Translations under genes and position numbers: made by a program
Source: Caryophanales bacterium
Lineage (GTDB): Bacteria > Bacillota > Bacilli > Bacillales > Amphibacillaceae
Length of the DNA stretch: 64,000 bases
Assembly (NCBI GenBank): GCA_026168805.1
Contig: JAPFDS010000036.1
Location: 61,123-125,122 of the forward strand
Reading direction: 5' to 3'
In this document: positions 54,228-63,176 of the stretch, one piece after another
Position numbering within the stretch: the first letter of the stretch is position 1
Layout: each line of letters opens with the position of its first letter
Notes under the pieces: generated by a model
Told to the model about the DNA's origin: nothing
The model's input: the letters and a program-made list of their open reading frames with translations, nothing else
Databases searched by the model: none

Positions 54228-55802
54228 GTGAAAAAAGAAGAGTTGTTAGCGCCAGAAAATTATAATATTGTTATGGAAATTAAAAAATTTGCATCAGATC
54301 CGAATAGAAAAGCGCTTATTTATCAAGACGATCAGGATCACATAAAAGAAATAACATATAAACAATTACTCAATAATGTTTACAAAATCGGGAACGTGTT
54401 TTATGAAAAAGGATTGAAAAAAGGCGATAAAGTAATTGTTATGATGCCAAGAATCATCGAAACATATGAAGTGTATTTAGCCGCTTTAGAAACGGGAATA
54501 ATTATTATACCTAGTTCGGAAATGTTACGAACAAATGATTTACAGTACCGAGTAACACACGGGGAAGTGAATGCAGTTGTAAGTTATTATTCATATGTTG
54601 ACGCTTATAAAGGTCTTAAGGAATATAATCAATTGGAAAAATTTGTCGTCGGCGGACAGGCAGATGGCTGGCATCATTTAGATGGTTTAAAAGAACAAGC
54701 GTCTGATGAATTACATGCACCTCAAACAAAACGAGATGATATTGCATTTTTACCTTATACATCGGGAACGACAGGAAATCCTAAAGGAGTTGTCCATACG
54801 CACTCTTGGGGGTATGCCCATTTAAAAACGGTTGCAGAAAATTGGCTCGATATTTACGAAGGTGATATCGTTTGGGCGACGGCAGGACCAGGATGGCAAA
54901 AGTGGGTATGGACCCCGTTTTTAGCTACATTAGGATCTGGTGCAACAGGGTTTATTTATAATGGCAAGTTTTCTCCTGAAACGTATTTATCTTTACTAGA
55001 GGAAAAGGAAATTAATGTATTATGTTGTACGCCAACCGAATATCGGTATATGGCCCAAGTGGATGGGTTAAGTGAGTATAATTTAAGTACGTTGCATAGT
55101 GCAGTTTCAGCTGGAGAACCACTCAATCGTGAAGTCATTAATATATTCCAGAAGAATTTTGATATTACCGTTCGTGATGGGTATGGGCAAACTGAAAATA
55201 CGTTGTTGCTCGGAATTACGAAGGATATGGAAGTTAAGCCGGGATCCATGGGCAAACCAACTCCTGGAAATGATATGGATATCATCAATGAAGAAGGTCA
55301 TCCAGTACCTGCTAATGAAGTCGGCGACATTGCACTTAAGCTCGACTCTCCTGCACTATTTCGGGAGTATTATCAGGCAAAAGAACAAACAGAATTATCT
55401 CGTCGTGGAGAGTATTACGTGACAGGTGACCGGGCATATAAAGATGAAGATGGCTATTATTGGTTTGAAGGACGGGACGACGATATCATCATCAGTTCAG
55501 GTTATACGATTGGACCTTTTGAAGTTGAGGAAGTATTACTAAGACACCCGGCAATACAAGATTGTGCGGTTATTGCAAGCCCTGATCCTGTTCGAGGTCA
55601 TGTCGTTAAAGCTTGCATTGTTTTAAAAGAGGGAATAGAACGAGATGAAGAGAAGTTGGTAAAAGACATTCAGGATCACGCGAAAAAACTAACCGCTCCA
55701 TATAAGTATCCTCGAAAAATTGAATTTTTTGAAGAGCTTCCAAAAACAACATCTGGAAAGACGAGACGGGTAGAGTTAAGAGAACAAGACCAAAGAGTGT
55801 AA
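54228..55802 (+). CDS. acyl-CoA synthetase, MbcS/YtcI-like
   Basis: 524 residues of the ANL adenylate-forming superfamily. Motifs are YTSGTTGNPKGVVHTH (P-loop), GYGQTENT, YVTGDRAYKDEDGYYWFEGRDDD and the catalytic Lys in TTSGKTRR near the C-terminus. It resembles medium- or branched-chain acyl-CoA synthetases (YtcI, MbcS), activating short or branched fatty acids. The start is GTG 54228 behind GAGGAG. It is the last chromosomal gene before the island. Confidence 0.82.
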   Translation: MKKEELLAPENYNIVMEIKKFASDPNRKALIYQDDQDHIKEITYKQLLNNVYKIGNVFYEKGLKKGDKVIVMMPRIIETYEVYLAALETGIIIIPSSEMLRTNDLQYRVTHGEVNAVVSYYSYVDAYKGLKEYNQLEKFVVGGQADGWHHLDGLKEQASDELHAPQTKRDDIAFLPYTSGTTGNPKGVVHTHSWGYAHLKTVAENWLDIYEGDIVWATAGPGWQKWVWTPFLATLGSGATGFIYNGKFSPETYLSLLEEKEINVLCCTPTEYRYMAQVDGLSEYNLSTLHSAVSAGEPLNREVINIFQKNFDITVRDGYGQTENTLLLGITKDMEVKPGSMGKPTPGNDMDIINEEGHPVPANEVGDIALKLDSPALFREYYQAKEQTELSRRGEYYVTGDRAYKDEDGYYWFEGRDDDIIISSGYTIGPFEVEEVLLRHPAIQDCAVIASPDPVRGHVVKACIVLKEGIERDEEKLVKDIQDHAKKLTAPYKYPRKIEFFEELPKTTSGKTRRVELREQDQRV

Positions 55803-55822
55803 AAAATAATAAATGAAATACA

Positions 55823-55855
55823 AAAACTCTTATACACCTTGATGTATAAGAGTTT
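55823..55855 (+). terminator. intrinsic terminator, bidirectional
   Basis: AAACTCTTATACA pairs with TGTATAAGAGTTT just before the tRNA remnant. Confidence 0.8.
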
Positions 55856-55864
55856 CTATATTAG

Positions 55865-55911
55865 TGGAGCATGTCGGGCTTGAACCGACGACCTCCTGCG
55901 TGCCACGCAAG
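55865..55911 (-). tRNA. 3' fragment of tRNA-Ala(GGC), element attachment site
   Basis: Read on the minus strand, 47 nt match a tRNA from the anticodon arm to the discriminator: GGC anticodon at 55902-55904, variable loop AGGTC, T arm GTCGG-TTCAAGC-CCGAC, acceptor strand ATGCTCC and A73. U70 is present, as needed for the G3-U70 identity pair of tRNA-Ala. The 5' half (D arm and acceptor) is absent, and unrelated AT-rich DNA follows. This is the left attachment site left by integration into a tRNA gene. Confidence 0.85.
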
Positions 55912-56032
55912 CATATATCTTTAGAAGTATTATAATTTATAGTGATTAAATGCTCTGTATCAGCGTTTTTGTAAAGGGGTATTTTATATATTTATAATTT
56001 TTATAAAGGTTTTGTATGATTTTAAATGAATT

Positions 56033-56064
56033 TTTGCGTCAAATTTGCGTCAAATTGCGTCAAA
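56033..56064. repeat. three direct repeats (T)TTGCGTCAAA, likely integrase arm sites
   Basis: TTTGCGTCAAA at 56033-56043 and 56044-56054 and TTGCGTCAAA at 56055-56064 are head to tail, 4 bp from the integrase stop codon and about 120 bp from the tRNA fragment. Arm-type binding sites of tyrosine integrases take this form and place. Confidence 0.7.
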
Positions 56065-56067
56065 CTA

Positions 56068-57252
56068 TTAACTGTTTTTGTTTGTTAGAATCTTATTCAT
56101 CTTCTCACTAGCTTCCTTGTCAACAGACGGAAGTGCATGTCCATAAGTGTCCATTGTAGTAGATATCTTTTTGTGGCCCAGTCTTTCGCTTATAATTTTT
56201 GCGTGTACATTTTGAGCAATTAATAGAGTTGCCGAAGTATGACGGAGATCATGCAATGCAATATGTCTGAAGTTTTTTCTCTTTAAAAATCTGGTCCACC
56301 AAGTTGAAGCGCTATCGGGTGAGAAGTGATTCCTAGTTTGTGAATTAAAGAAAATCCATTTATTGTCTTCTTTATTTTCAAAAAGTGATAGTAATTGTAC
56401 TTCTTTTATCCAGGATTCTTTGTATGATTTTAATTCTTGAATTACGGAATCTGGTAAACTGACTACTCGGTGGCTGTTACTTTTAGGTGCTTTTAAATCT
56501 ACACCCTCACGTCCTCTAGTTAAGCTTTGCTCTACATATAAAATACCTTCATTCAAATTAATGTGTTTCCACTCTAGCGCAATTATTTCACCTCTCCGCA
56601 TTCCTGTTGATAAGGCAAGTAGTATGAATAATCTCCAGTGTGCTAATTCCATTTGTGACTCTGATATTAATCTCTCTACTTCTTCAATTGAGAATGCATT
56701 AATATCATTACTTTCTTTTCTCTTTTGTTTAGGGGCATCCACCCCCGTAATTGGATTCTCTTTTATTATATTCCACTCTAAAGCACGTTGAAAAATACTG
56801 ACTAAAACTTTATGAATCTCATGTTTAGAAGAGGCTGACAAAACCCCTGGCTGTCCATCCTTTCTAGTTAAGTTCTCCATTAAATCCAACAACATTAAAG
56901 TTGTAATTTTGTGCATCGGAAAATGGCCAATTACTGGTGATATATGGTTCTTAAAAGAGCCAATTCTTAACATAATAGTGCTCTCACTAACACTTTTTTC
57001 AAGCCATTTAGTTTTCCACTCAACAAAGAACTCATTTAGTGTTAGTTGGGTTGGAGCAATATACATATTAGATAACACTTTTTGTTCGAATTTATGTGCT
57101 TCGTATTCTAAGTGTCTCTGCAATTGTTTAGGTGTCATTTCTTCAGTCACTTTGTATGTTTTATATTTACGCATATTTTTCCCATCACTTCCCACACCCA
57201 AAGAAACAACAAATTGATATGTGTTATGATTTCTTTTTCTTATAGTTGCCAA
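56068..57252 (-). CDS. int: tyrosine-type site-specific integrase
   Basis: 394 residues from TTG 57252, which has AGGAGGT 8 nt upstream and gives the usual MATIRKR start. An N-terminal arm-binding domain (1-60) is followed by a SAM-like core-binding domain (about 65-165) and the catalytic domain with R in STGMRRGEI, HDLRHTSATLL, LGHKKISTTMDTYGH and the final Tyr nucleophile. It integrates and excises the element at tRNA-Ala. Its 3' end points to the attachment site. Confidence 0.93.
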   Translation of the reverse strand: MATIRKRNHNTYQFVVSLGVGSDGKNMRKYKTYKVTEEMTPKQLQRHLEYEAHKFEQKVLSNMYIAPTQLTLNEFFVEWKTKWLEKSVSESTIMLRIGSFKNHISPVIGHFPMHKITTLMLLDLMENLTRKDGQPGVLSASSKHEIHKVLVSIFQRALEWNIIKENPITGVDAPKQKRKESNDINAFSIEEVERLISESQMELAHWRLFILLALSTGMRRGEIIALEWKHINLNEGILYVEQSLTRGREGVDLKAPKSNSHRVVSLPDSVIQELKSYKESWIKEVQLLSLFENKEDNKWIFFNSQTRNHFSPDSASTWWTRFLKRKNFRHIALHDLRHTSATLLIAQNVHAKIISERLGHKKISTTMDTYGHALPSVDKEASEKMNKILTNKNS

Positions 57253-57327
57253 ATCACATGACCTCCTATTATTAATTAGTGCAGTCAAATATCTACACTA
57301 CCTACACTGCAACACTAAGTTATAAAT

Positions 57328-58350
57328 CTATTTTTTATATTTTTGATTATTGTATGCCATTTCACAACTTGATCGCTTTCTGAAAGGCAACGGGGCACAA
57401 AAGTTCATTTTCCAAGAAGACGATTCAAAGTAGTGATTACAGAATTTACATCTTTTTAACTCGGGTTTATTAATAAGTGCGTTGTACAATTGTATGTAAG
57501 CAACTCCGAATAAGTCATTAGGGCTTAACTTTCTTATGAATTGATTATTACTACCCTCATACATAAAGCCTTTAAATAAATTCTGATTTTCTAGTTCATT
57601 ATAAAAGGAAAAAATTTCATTTAATTCATATGCGAGAGTGTCCTTTTCATCAAGTTTTTTAAAGCGAACTATTTCGTTGTTAATAAACTCTTTTGTATGG
57701 CTTAATTCAGTGTAATTCAATATTTTATTTAATTCGTTCATTCGATCTTGTTTAATTTCTTTGATGTCTTTTCTAATATACCTTTGGACTAAGTGAAAGA
57801 GATCTCTATATAAAATTAAATCATGATTTAGTTCAAAGTAGTTTGCAATAGGCATCATCATAAGATCATATGAATTAAAATCTTGTGGGAAATCACGTAC
57901 TCCAGTTGGTAGCCCGAACCTTTTAACGAAATGTAATATAGATTTTATATTAAAAGGTTCAACTTTTGCTAGCTCTGTATAAAGGTTAGGGATTTCAGAA
58001 ATTGAATATGTTTTATAATTTAAATGGTCTTTCCCATGAACAGTAATTACAGATGTTTTATCAAATTTGTAATCACTGTCTAGTAAGTTAACATTATTTT
58101 TCATGGTGTTATATAAAACATCTAAACTGATATTTAGAGCCTTTGCAATAGAAACTAGATCATTTTCATTTGAAGAAAAATCTCTAATAAATGCCTGTCG
58201 ACTATTACCTCCTTTTTGTGATAAATCCTCGAAATTAAAAAGATTACTTTCTTTATTTCTGACGTTTCCTAATGAACTATACTTTTTGTATTCATTAAAA
58301 ACAGCTACCTCTAAATCGATTTCTGATATTATTTCAAAAGAATTTTTCAT
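57328..58350 (-). CDS. unknown protein with C-terminal Cys zinc-finger, control-region position
   Basis: 340 residues from ATG 58350 (AAAGGTGG upstream). Residues about 85-105 (VSIAKALNISLDVLYNTM) could be a helix-turn-helix. The C-terminus has C-x2-C (KRCKFCNHYF) and later FCAPLPFRKRSSC, resembling CGNR-type zinc fingers of RNA-ligase or regulator proteins. It is divergent from the HTH genes, the place of a repressor in many elements. No family is firmly recognised; a regulatory role is inferred from location. Confidence 0.55.
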   Translation of the reverse strand: MKNSFEIISEIDLEVAVFNEYKKYSSLGNVRNKESNLFNFEDLSQKGGNSRQAFIRDFSSNENDLVSIAKALNISLDVLYNTMKNNVNLLDSDYKFDKTSVITVHGKDHLNYKTYSISEIPNLYTELAKVEPFNIKSILHFVKRFGLPTGVRDFPQDFNSYDLMMMPIANYFELNHDLILYRDLFHLVQRYIRKDIKEIKQDRMNELNKILNYTELSHTKEFINNEIVRFKKLDEKDTLAYELNEIFSFYNELENQNLFKGFMYEGSNNQFIRKLSPNDLFGVAYIQLYNALINKPELKRCKFCNHYFESSSWKMNFCAPLPFRKRSSCEMAYNNQKYKK

Positions 58351-58446
58351 GTCGTTTTTATACCACCTTTTATGTTTAAAATGCGTTTTAAAATATAAAG
58401 CTAATTTCAATACAAAATAAGTGATTAATTACTTGTTTAACAGCGT

Positions 58447-58497
58447 TTGACCTCATTTGAAATACAGTATAACATGTTGTTGACGTCATTGGAAATA
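58447..58497 (+). promoter_or_regulatory. direct repeats in the divergent control region
   Basis: TTGACCTCATTTGAAATA (58447-58464) and TTGACGTCATTGGAAATA (58480-58497) are 33 bp apart, three helical turns. Each begins with a -35-like TTGAC. They are likely operators overlapping promoters of the rightward genes. Confidence 0.55.
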
Positions 58498-58533
58498 GTT
58501 GATTAAATACGACAAGGTTGGAGGTGGTTGAAA

Positions 58534-58722
58534 ATGAAGAATATGGAGATTAGAAAGAAAATATTAGAATCTGGAGTAAGGCAATGGATGATTGCCGATT
58601 GGTTAGGAATTACTGAAACTACATTTTCAAAAAAGTTGAGAAAAGAACTTACAGATGAGGAGAAAGGAAAAGTTTTAAAAGCAATACAAACAATTAAGCT
58701 CAAAAAAAGTGAAGCTAAATAA
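58534..58722 (+). CDS. small HTH (Cro/XRE-like) protein
   Basis: 62 residues. IRKKILESGVRQWMIADWLGITETTFSKKLRKEL is a helix-turn-helix of the Cro/XRE kind that recognises DNA; the rest is a short basic tail. ATG 58534 has GGAGGT 8 nt upstream. It is the first rightward gene and probably regulates the element or activates replication. Confidence 0.7.
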   Translation: MKNMEIRKKILESGVRQWMIADWLGITETTFSKKLRKELTDEEKGKVLKAIQTIKLKKSEAK

Positions 58723-58735
58723 AGGAGATGAGAAC

Positions 58736-58930
58736 ATGAATCGTAAAGCATTAACACCTAAAGAGTTAGCGGATTTTTTAAGGATTAGTAGGGCTACAGT
58801 CTATACAATGGTTCGTGAAAAGGAATTACCTTTTTATAGACTGCGTGGGAGGATATTCTTTGATAAGGATGTCATTGTAGATTGGACTAAAGAACAACAG
58901 AAGGGGTTCGGGATGGAGAACTATGAGTAA
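58736..58930 (+). CDS. excisionase-type HTH protein
   Basis: 64 residues of the MerR-like excisionase family: ALTPKELADFLRISRATVYTMV, then ELPFYRLRGRIFFDKDVIVDWT, the helix and wing of the excisionase fold. Such proteins steer integrases toward excision or act as regulators. It is 13 bp downstream of the previous HTH gene, with AAAGGAG before ATG 58736. Confidence 0.8.
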   Translation: MNRKALTPKELADFLRISRATVYTMVREKELPFYRLRGRIFFDKDVIVDWTKEQQKGFGMENYE

Positions 58931-58962
58931 ATTGTATATGAGAATAAAAGGATGGCGATAAA

Positions 58963-60405
58963 ATGTCAGACAGTAATAAAAAGTCGTCCGAACTTATGTT
59001 GCAGCTCATAGAAGATTTATATTTATTTCATGATAATGAAGGTATTGCTTATGCGAAACTTTGGGTGGAAGATCATTATGAAGTTTGGAATGTTGAATCA
59101 GCAGTTTTAATGAATTATCTCATAGCTAGATACATGCAAGAATATGAAGGAGAGATACCTTCAGAAATAAGCTTAAGAGAGTTTAAAAGAGTTTTGAAGG
59201 TAAAAGCTCAAATACAAGGTTCCGAACACTCTGTATATACTAGAATTGCTGAATTGGATGACGCAATTTATATATCATTATGTGACGAGAAATGGAATGC
59301 TATAGAGATAACAAAAAAAGGTTGGAAAATAATCTCCAACCCACCAGTCTTCTTTGTTCGTTCTCCTATTATGAAGGAATTACCGAGACCTTGTAAAAAT
59401 GGGCAAATTGCGAGTTTGCACCAATTTATAAATGTAAGAGAAGAACATGACTTTCATTTAATTATAGCATGGTTACTATCAACATTTAAAGAGAATAGTC
59501 CATTTCCGATAATGATTATTCAAGGTGAGCAAGGGAGTGCTAAAAGCACCACGACGTCAATTTTAAGAACATTAATAGACCCGTCCACTTTAACGTTAAG
59601 ATCATTGCCAAAAAATGAAGAAGAATTAGCAATATCTACTAAGAATGCTTTTGTTTTAGCATACGATAATATAAGTGAAATTTCAGATAACATGAGCGAT
59701 AACTTTTGTAAAATGTCAACGGGTGGAGCGATTTCAATGAGAACATTATATACTACGGCAGAAGAGACATCTATACGCATTAAAAGGCCTTGCATTTTTA
59801 ACGGGATTGAAGATATAGCAAATAGACCTGATCTTTTAGACAGAGCTATAATAATAAATCTTTCAAATATAAACCCTAAAGATAGAGTGGATGAAAAAAC
59901 ATTTTGGAAAAACTTTGATGAACTACATGGAGAGTTTTTAGGTGGTTTATGTAATGTTGTGAGTCAAGCCTTAACAAGGTTACCGAAAACGAAATTAGAG
60001 GAAAAGCCTCGAATGGCGGATTTTGCTTTATGGGTTACAGCTGCTGAAAAAAGCTTAGGTTGGTCAGAAAATTATTTCATGAAAATTTATCAAAACAATA
60101 GAGCTAATGCGATTGATCAAGGATACGAAAGAAATCCTCTTGCTACAGCCGTCTTTAATTTAATGGAACAAAAACAAGATGTTAGGGGAACGACTGCAGA
60201 TATTTTAGCTCAAATTAATTTATATATGCCCCAAGAAGATTATCAAACACATAAGGGAATACCAATAAACCAATTAAAAGGTAGATTAAGACGAATTGCA
60301 ACATTATTAAGAGAAAGAAATATAGAGATTCAGGAACTTCCAAGAACTAATCGTGGAACGATGCTTAGAATTTTTAATACAAAAAAATTGGACACAACTA
60401 TTTGA
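58963..60405 (+). CDS. element-encoded ATPase, likely replication helicase-like
   Basis: 480 residues. The Walker A motif is GEQGSAKST (from residue 188) and a Walker B-like segment is FVLAYDNIS; the P-loop domain spans about 150-350 and the C-terminus is a winged-helix-like basic region. This resembles the SF3/AAA helicase part of element primases, but no primase domain is attached. It probably helps replicate or mobilise the element. AAAGGA precedes ATG 58963. Confidence 0.7.
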   Translation: MSDSNKKSSELMLQLIEDLYLFHDNEGIAYAKLWVEDHYEVWNVESAVLMNYLIARYMQEYEGEIPSEISLREFKRVLKVKAQIQGSEHSVYTRIAELDDAIYISLCDEKWNAIEITKKGWKIISNPPVFFVRSPIMKELPRPCKNGQIASLHQFINVREEHDFHLIIAWLLSTFKENSPFPIMIIQGEQGSAKSTTTSILRTLIDPSTLTLRSLPKNEEELAISTKNAFVLAYDNISEISDNMSDNFCKMSTGGAISMRTLYTTAEETSIRIKRPCIFNGIEDIANRPDLLDRAIIINLSNINPKDRVDEKTFWKNFDELHGEFLGGLCNVVSQALTRLPKTKLEEKPRMADFALWVTAAEKSLGWSENYFMKIYQNNRANAIDQGYERNPLATAVFNLMEQKQDVRGTTADILAQINLYMPQEDYQTHKGIPINQLKGRLRRIATLLRERNIEIQELPRTNRGTMLRIFNTKKLDTTI

Positions 60406-60760
60406 TTAACTTCGTTTATTTAAAGCAATTAACAATTAATTTGATAGTAATTTAATGATTTATATTTTTTAGTACAAAAATAACGGGTTCTAACTATTGG
60501 TGTAACAGCATTTCCATTAAAGTTTTGTTACAAATAAAAACCATTTTGTCATACGTTTTTGGGGATCGCTGTATCGTTTGCGTGTCATGGTGTGAAGGCT
60601 TGTTTCTGATACCATTTGTACTAAGAATTTTTAGGCATTTTTCACATTAATATAAAGTGGTTATAAAAACGTATGACAAATTAATGGAAAAACCTATCAT
60701 ATCAATGGTTACAAGAGTCAAAAAACGTATGACGAATTTTCAAAAGGAGTCGATATTGAA
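60406..60760 (+). promoter_or_regulatory. gene-free region with three AAAAACGTATGAC repeats
   Basis: GTCATACGTTTTT (60548-60560) is an inverted copy of AAAAACGTATGACAAA (60665) and AAAAACGTATGACGAA (60721). The last lies just before the ribosome site of the RusA-like gene. The region is AT-rich and could be an operator cluster or an origin. Confidence 0.55.
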
Positions 60761-61444
60761 ATGTGGGGAAATGGAAAAGAGTTAATAAATGCACTTAAAA
60801 ACATAGAAAGGCTTAAAGTCGGTATTATGAAGCAGGTAAATGAGTTGAATTGCAACGAGGATGCTGTCGCACCAACAACGGTGTACCCGATGGCAAGGGT
60901 TCAGCCAATGGTTATTAACGATTATCCTGTCTTTCAATTTAGTTATGAAGGAATGCTGCCTCACTATAAGAAAAGTGACAGAGAGTATAACAAGATGATT
61001 AAAGATTATTATTTTCGTTCAACCATTGATGCGTATGACTTTGAGCAGATAAACATTAGCTTAGATGAAGCAGTCATTATATATGTTCAATACTTTAGAG
61101 ATGACATTATTCAGGACTTAGATAATCGTAATAAAAAATATATTCAAGATGCGATACGACAGACCACTATCCTAGCTGATGATAGTTGGAAAAATGTTTG
61201 GAACATGAATATCGGTTTTAAAGATGAAGAATCTAATCACGTACAAGTGTATGTTGTACCAAAGGAAAACTACATGGACTTCTATTCATACTTGATGGAG
61301 AATCACGAAAAAATCAAAAACATTAGTGATGATTTTCTAACACAAGAACAACATTTTCTTGAATATCAAGAGAGAATAAAAGGTAAAGATGATGATATAA
61401 AACTAAACCTTACAGAAGAAGAAAGAAGTTTTTTATTTGATTGA
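60761..61444 (+). CDS. RusA-like Holliday junction resolvase domain protein
   Basis: 227 residues. Residues 119-141 show D119-L-D121-N-x2-K125 and D140 in ADDSW. These match in identity and spacing the catalytic D70, D72, K76 and D91 of E. coli RusA. RusA is about 120 residues; here an N-terminal extension of about 50 and a charged C-terminal tail of about 60 are added. It would resolve branched DNA from element replication. Assignment rests on this motif only. AAAGGAG precedes ATG 60761. Confidence 0.6.
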   Translation: MWGNGKELINALKNIERLKVGIMKQVNELNCNEDAVAPTTVYPMARVQPMVINDYPVFQFSYEGMLPHYKKSDREYNKMIKDYYFRSTIDAYDFEQINISLDEAVIIYVQYFRDDIIQDLDNRNKKYIQDAIRQTTILADDSWKNVWNMNIGFKDEESNHVQVYVVPKENYMDFYSYLMENHEKIKNISDDFLTQEQHFLEYQERIKGKDDDIKLNLTEEERSFLFD

Positions 61445-61725
61445 AAAAGTCGTTATAAGTACCATGAATAAATTATAAAAAATAGTGATATTGATGGTGC
61501 ATAGATGGGGTTTTTCAAAACTCATTTATGCACCATGAATTAAAAGTGTTTATGAGCCATGATAAAACCGTTATAAACACATGATAAACATGTATTCGTG
61601 CTAAATTCATATGAATTGAGGAAACACCCATTTTTCAAGGTAGTGATGTGAAGCCAATTCGTACGTAAGGTAGAATGTCTGGAACATCACAGCCTATGTA
61701 CGAATAGACAAAAAGGAGGAACGCT
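61445..61725 (+). promoter_or_regulatory. gene-free region with three perfect inverted repeats
   Basis: ATGGTGCATA/TATGCACCAT (61494-61503 and 61527-61536), GTGTTTAT/ATAAACAC (61546 and 61573) and ATTCGTAC/GTACGAAT (61657 and 61698). The last flanks the promoter region of the replication-relaxation gene. This stem-rich DNA could be an origin, nick site or operator set. Confidence 0.5.
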
Positions 61726-62760
61726 ATGACAAAACAACCCACTATTTATGAGGAAAGAAAAAGAAAGCTGGAACTAAATATCCTAGAAGATTTATATAAT
61801 TTGCGGGCATTAACAACCGAGCAGCTATCAAGGCGATATAAATATTCGTTATCGCATATCCGAAGAATAGTGAGAGAATTACGAGCCGAGCAATTGATTA
61901 TTTCAGAAAAGGTAAAGGGATACAAACGCATAAATCGTCAACAAGGAAATTACCACCGTATATCAACGAAGGGTATTCGTCACTTAATTCAAGCCGATTT
62001 TGTCACAAGTCGAACTGCTGACCAATTACGAGTAAGTGAATATTATCTAGGTTATGTTTTATCCGTTAATGACCTGGTGGTGGAATTAGAGCCAAAAGGA
62101 TGGAAAGTAATAAGTGGTCGTGACGTCAAGGATAAGTTGAGTTTGAATCGTGCTGATAATATTCACGGGATGCTGATAAGTCCTGAAGGCATAAAATATG
62201 GCATTTATATCTTTCTGAACAGCGTAACGGAATTAAACATGAACAAAATCAAGAGTGAGATACAGCGACACACTAAGATTCCTAACATGCTGTTTTTGAC
62301 AAAGAATAAATCTAGTTTTAATCAAGTTGTGGAGGAGTTTGACGCATCTAGTGACATTGTTAAGTATCCTACATTCGGTGTACTACCCTTTGCTTTTGGC
62401 ATAAACTATTTAATTTTTATGTATACTCAAGAAAATCTCATGAATTTCTTAAAAGACTATGATCTGATTCCATATCCTGATGCAGATATATCAGAGTCAC
62501 CGATGAGATTGAAAACAGTCGTTATCCACGAGGGTGAAGAAAAATACTTCGTAAACATGCTTAACAACAATTTAGCCATGTTAAGCACAATTAGGAGTTA
62601 TCGAAAGGAACGTTATGAACTAGACGGAAGAAAAGTTTTAGTAGCAACAAATATGGGTGAAGTTATTCCAGATTTGCTTAAAGATATACACCACGTTGAA
62701 TATTTGCATATTGCACATGCTGAAATGGCATATTATTTCCGTAATTATGCAATCAACTGA
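61726..62760 (+). CDS. replication-relaxation family protein
   Basis: 344 residues. An N-terminal winged helix (LEDLYNLRALTTEQLSRRY, SLSHIRRIVRELRAEQLI) is followed by an alpha/beta domain, the arrangement of replication-relaxation proteins on Gram-positive plasmids and ICEs. They are thought to control or take part in plasmid-type replication and relaxation. AGGAGG precedes ATG 61726. A decayed partial copy of its 3' end lies downstream at 63177. Confidence 0.75.
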   Translation: MTKQPTIYEERKRKLELNILEDLYNLRALTTEQLSRRYKYSLSHIRRIVRELRAEQLIISEKVKGYKRINRQQGNYHRISTKGIRHLIQADFVTSRTADQLRVSEYYLGYVLSVNDLVVELEPKGWKVISGRDVKDKLSLNRADNIHGMLISPEGIKYGIYIFLNSVTELNMNKIKSEIQRHTKIPNMLFLTKNKSSFNQVVEEFDASSDIVKYPTFGVLPFAFGINYLIFMYTQENLMNFLKDYDLIPYPDADISESPMRLKTVVIHEGEEKYFVNMLNNNLAMLSTIRSYRKERYELDGRKVLVATNMGEVIPDLLKDIHHVEYLHIAHAEMAYYFRNYAIN

Positions 62761-62872
62761 AAATAAGGTTATTTGAAAAAATAATATGAAAGAATGGCCG
62801 TATTTTTTGCAGAGAGCAGATTTATTAATCATTTATAATAAAGACGAAAACCAAAAGTAAGGTGAGATAAAA

Positions 62873-63130
62873 ATGAGAATAAAAATTACAAAGGAACATT
62901 ACGATTCACAGAAAATAAAGGACTTTTTAGATCAATTACAACTAGAATTACAAGAGAGTGAAGTTAGTTTTGGAAGTGTAAATATTTATATTGATTTAAA
63001 AAATAGTGATGGTGATAGTGTTTATAAATTAGAAAACGGATCAATGGTAGATTTTAAAACGAAGTATGTAAAGAATGAAAATAACGAAAAGACATCTGAA
63101 TTTGTAAAGTGGTATAAAGATATTCCATAA
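62873..63130 (+). CDS. small hypothetical protein of the element
   Basis: 85 residues, acidic-polar (MRIKITKEHYDSQKIKDF start), with no membrane segment and no recognised domain. AAGGTGAG lies before ATG 62873. It sits between the replication-relaxation gene and its decayed copy. Confidence 0.55.
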   Translation: MRIKITKEHYDSQKIKDFLDQLQLELQESEVSFGSVNIYIDLKNSDGDSVYKLENGSMVDFKTKYVKNENNEKTSEFVKWYKDIP

Positions 63131-63176
63131 TAGAGAAAATCTAAGTAAACATTTTTGAAAAAAGTGGACGTTAATT

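Noticed and set aside
55865..55911. A complete functional tRNA gene
   Set aside because: The D arm and 5' acceptor strand are missing, and the bases upstream of the anticodon arm do not fold into them.
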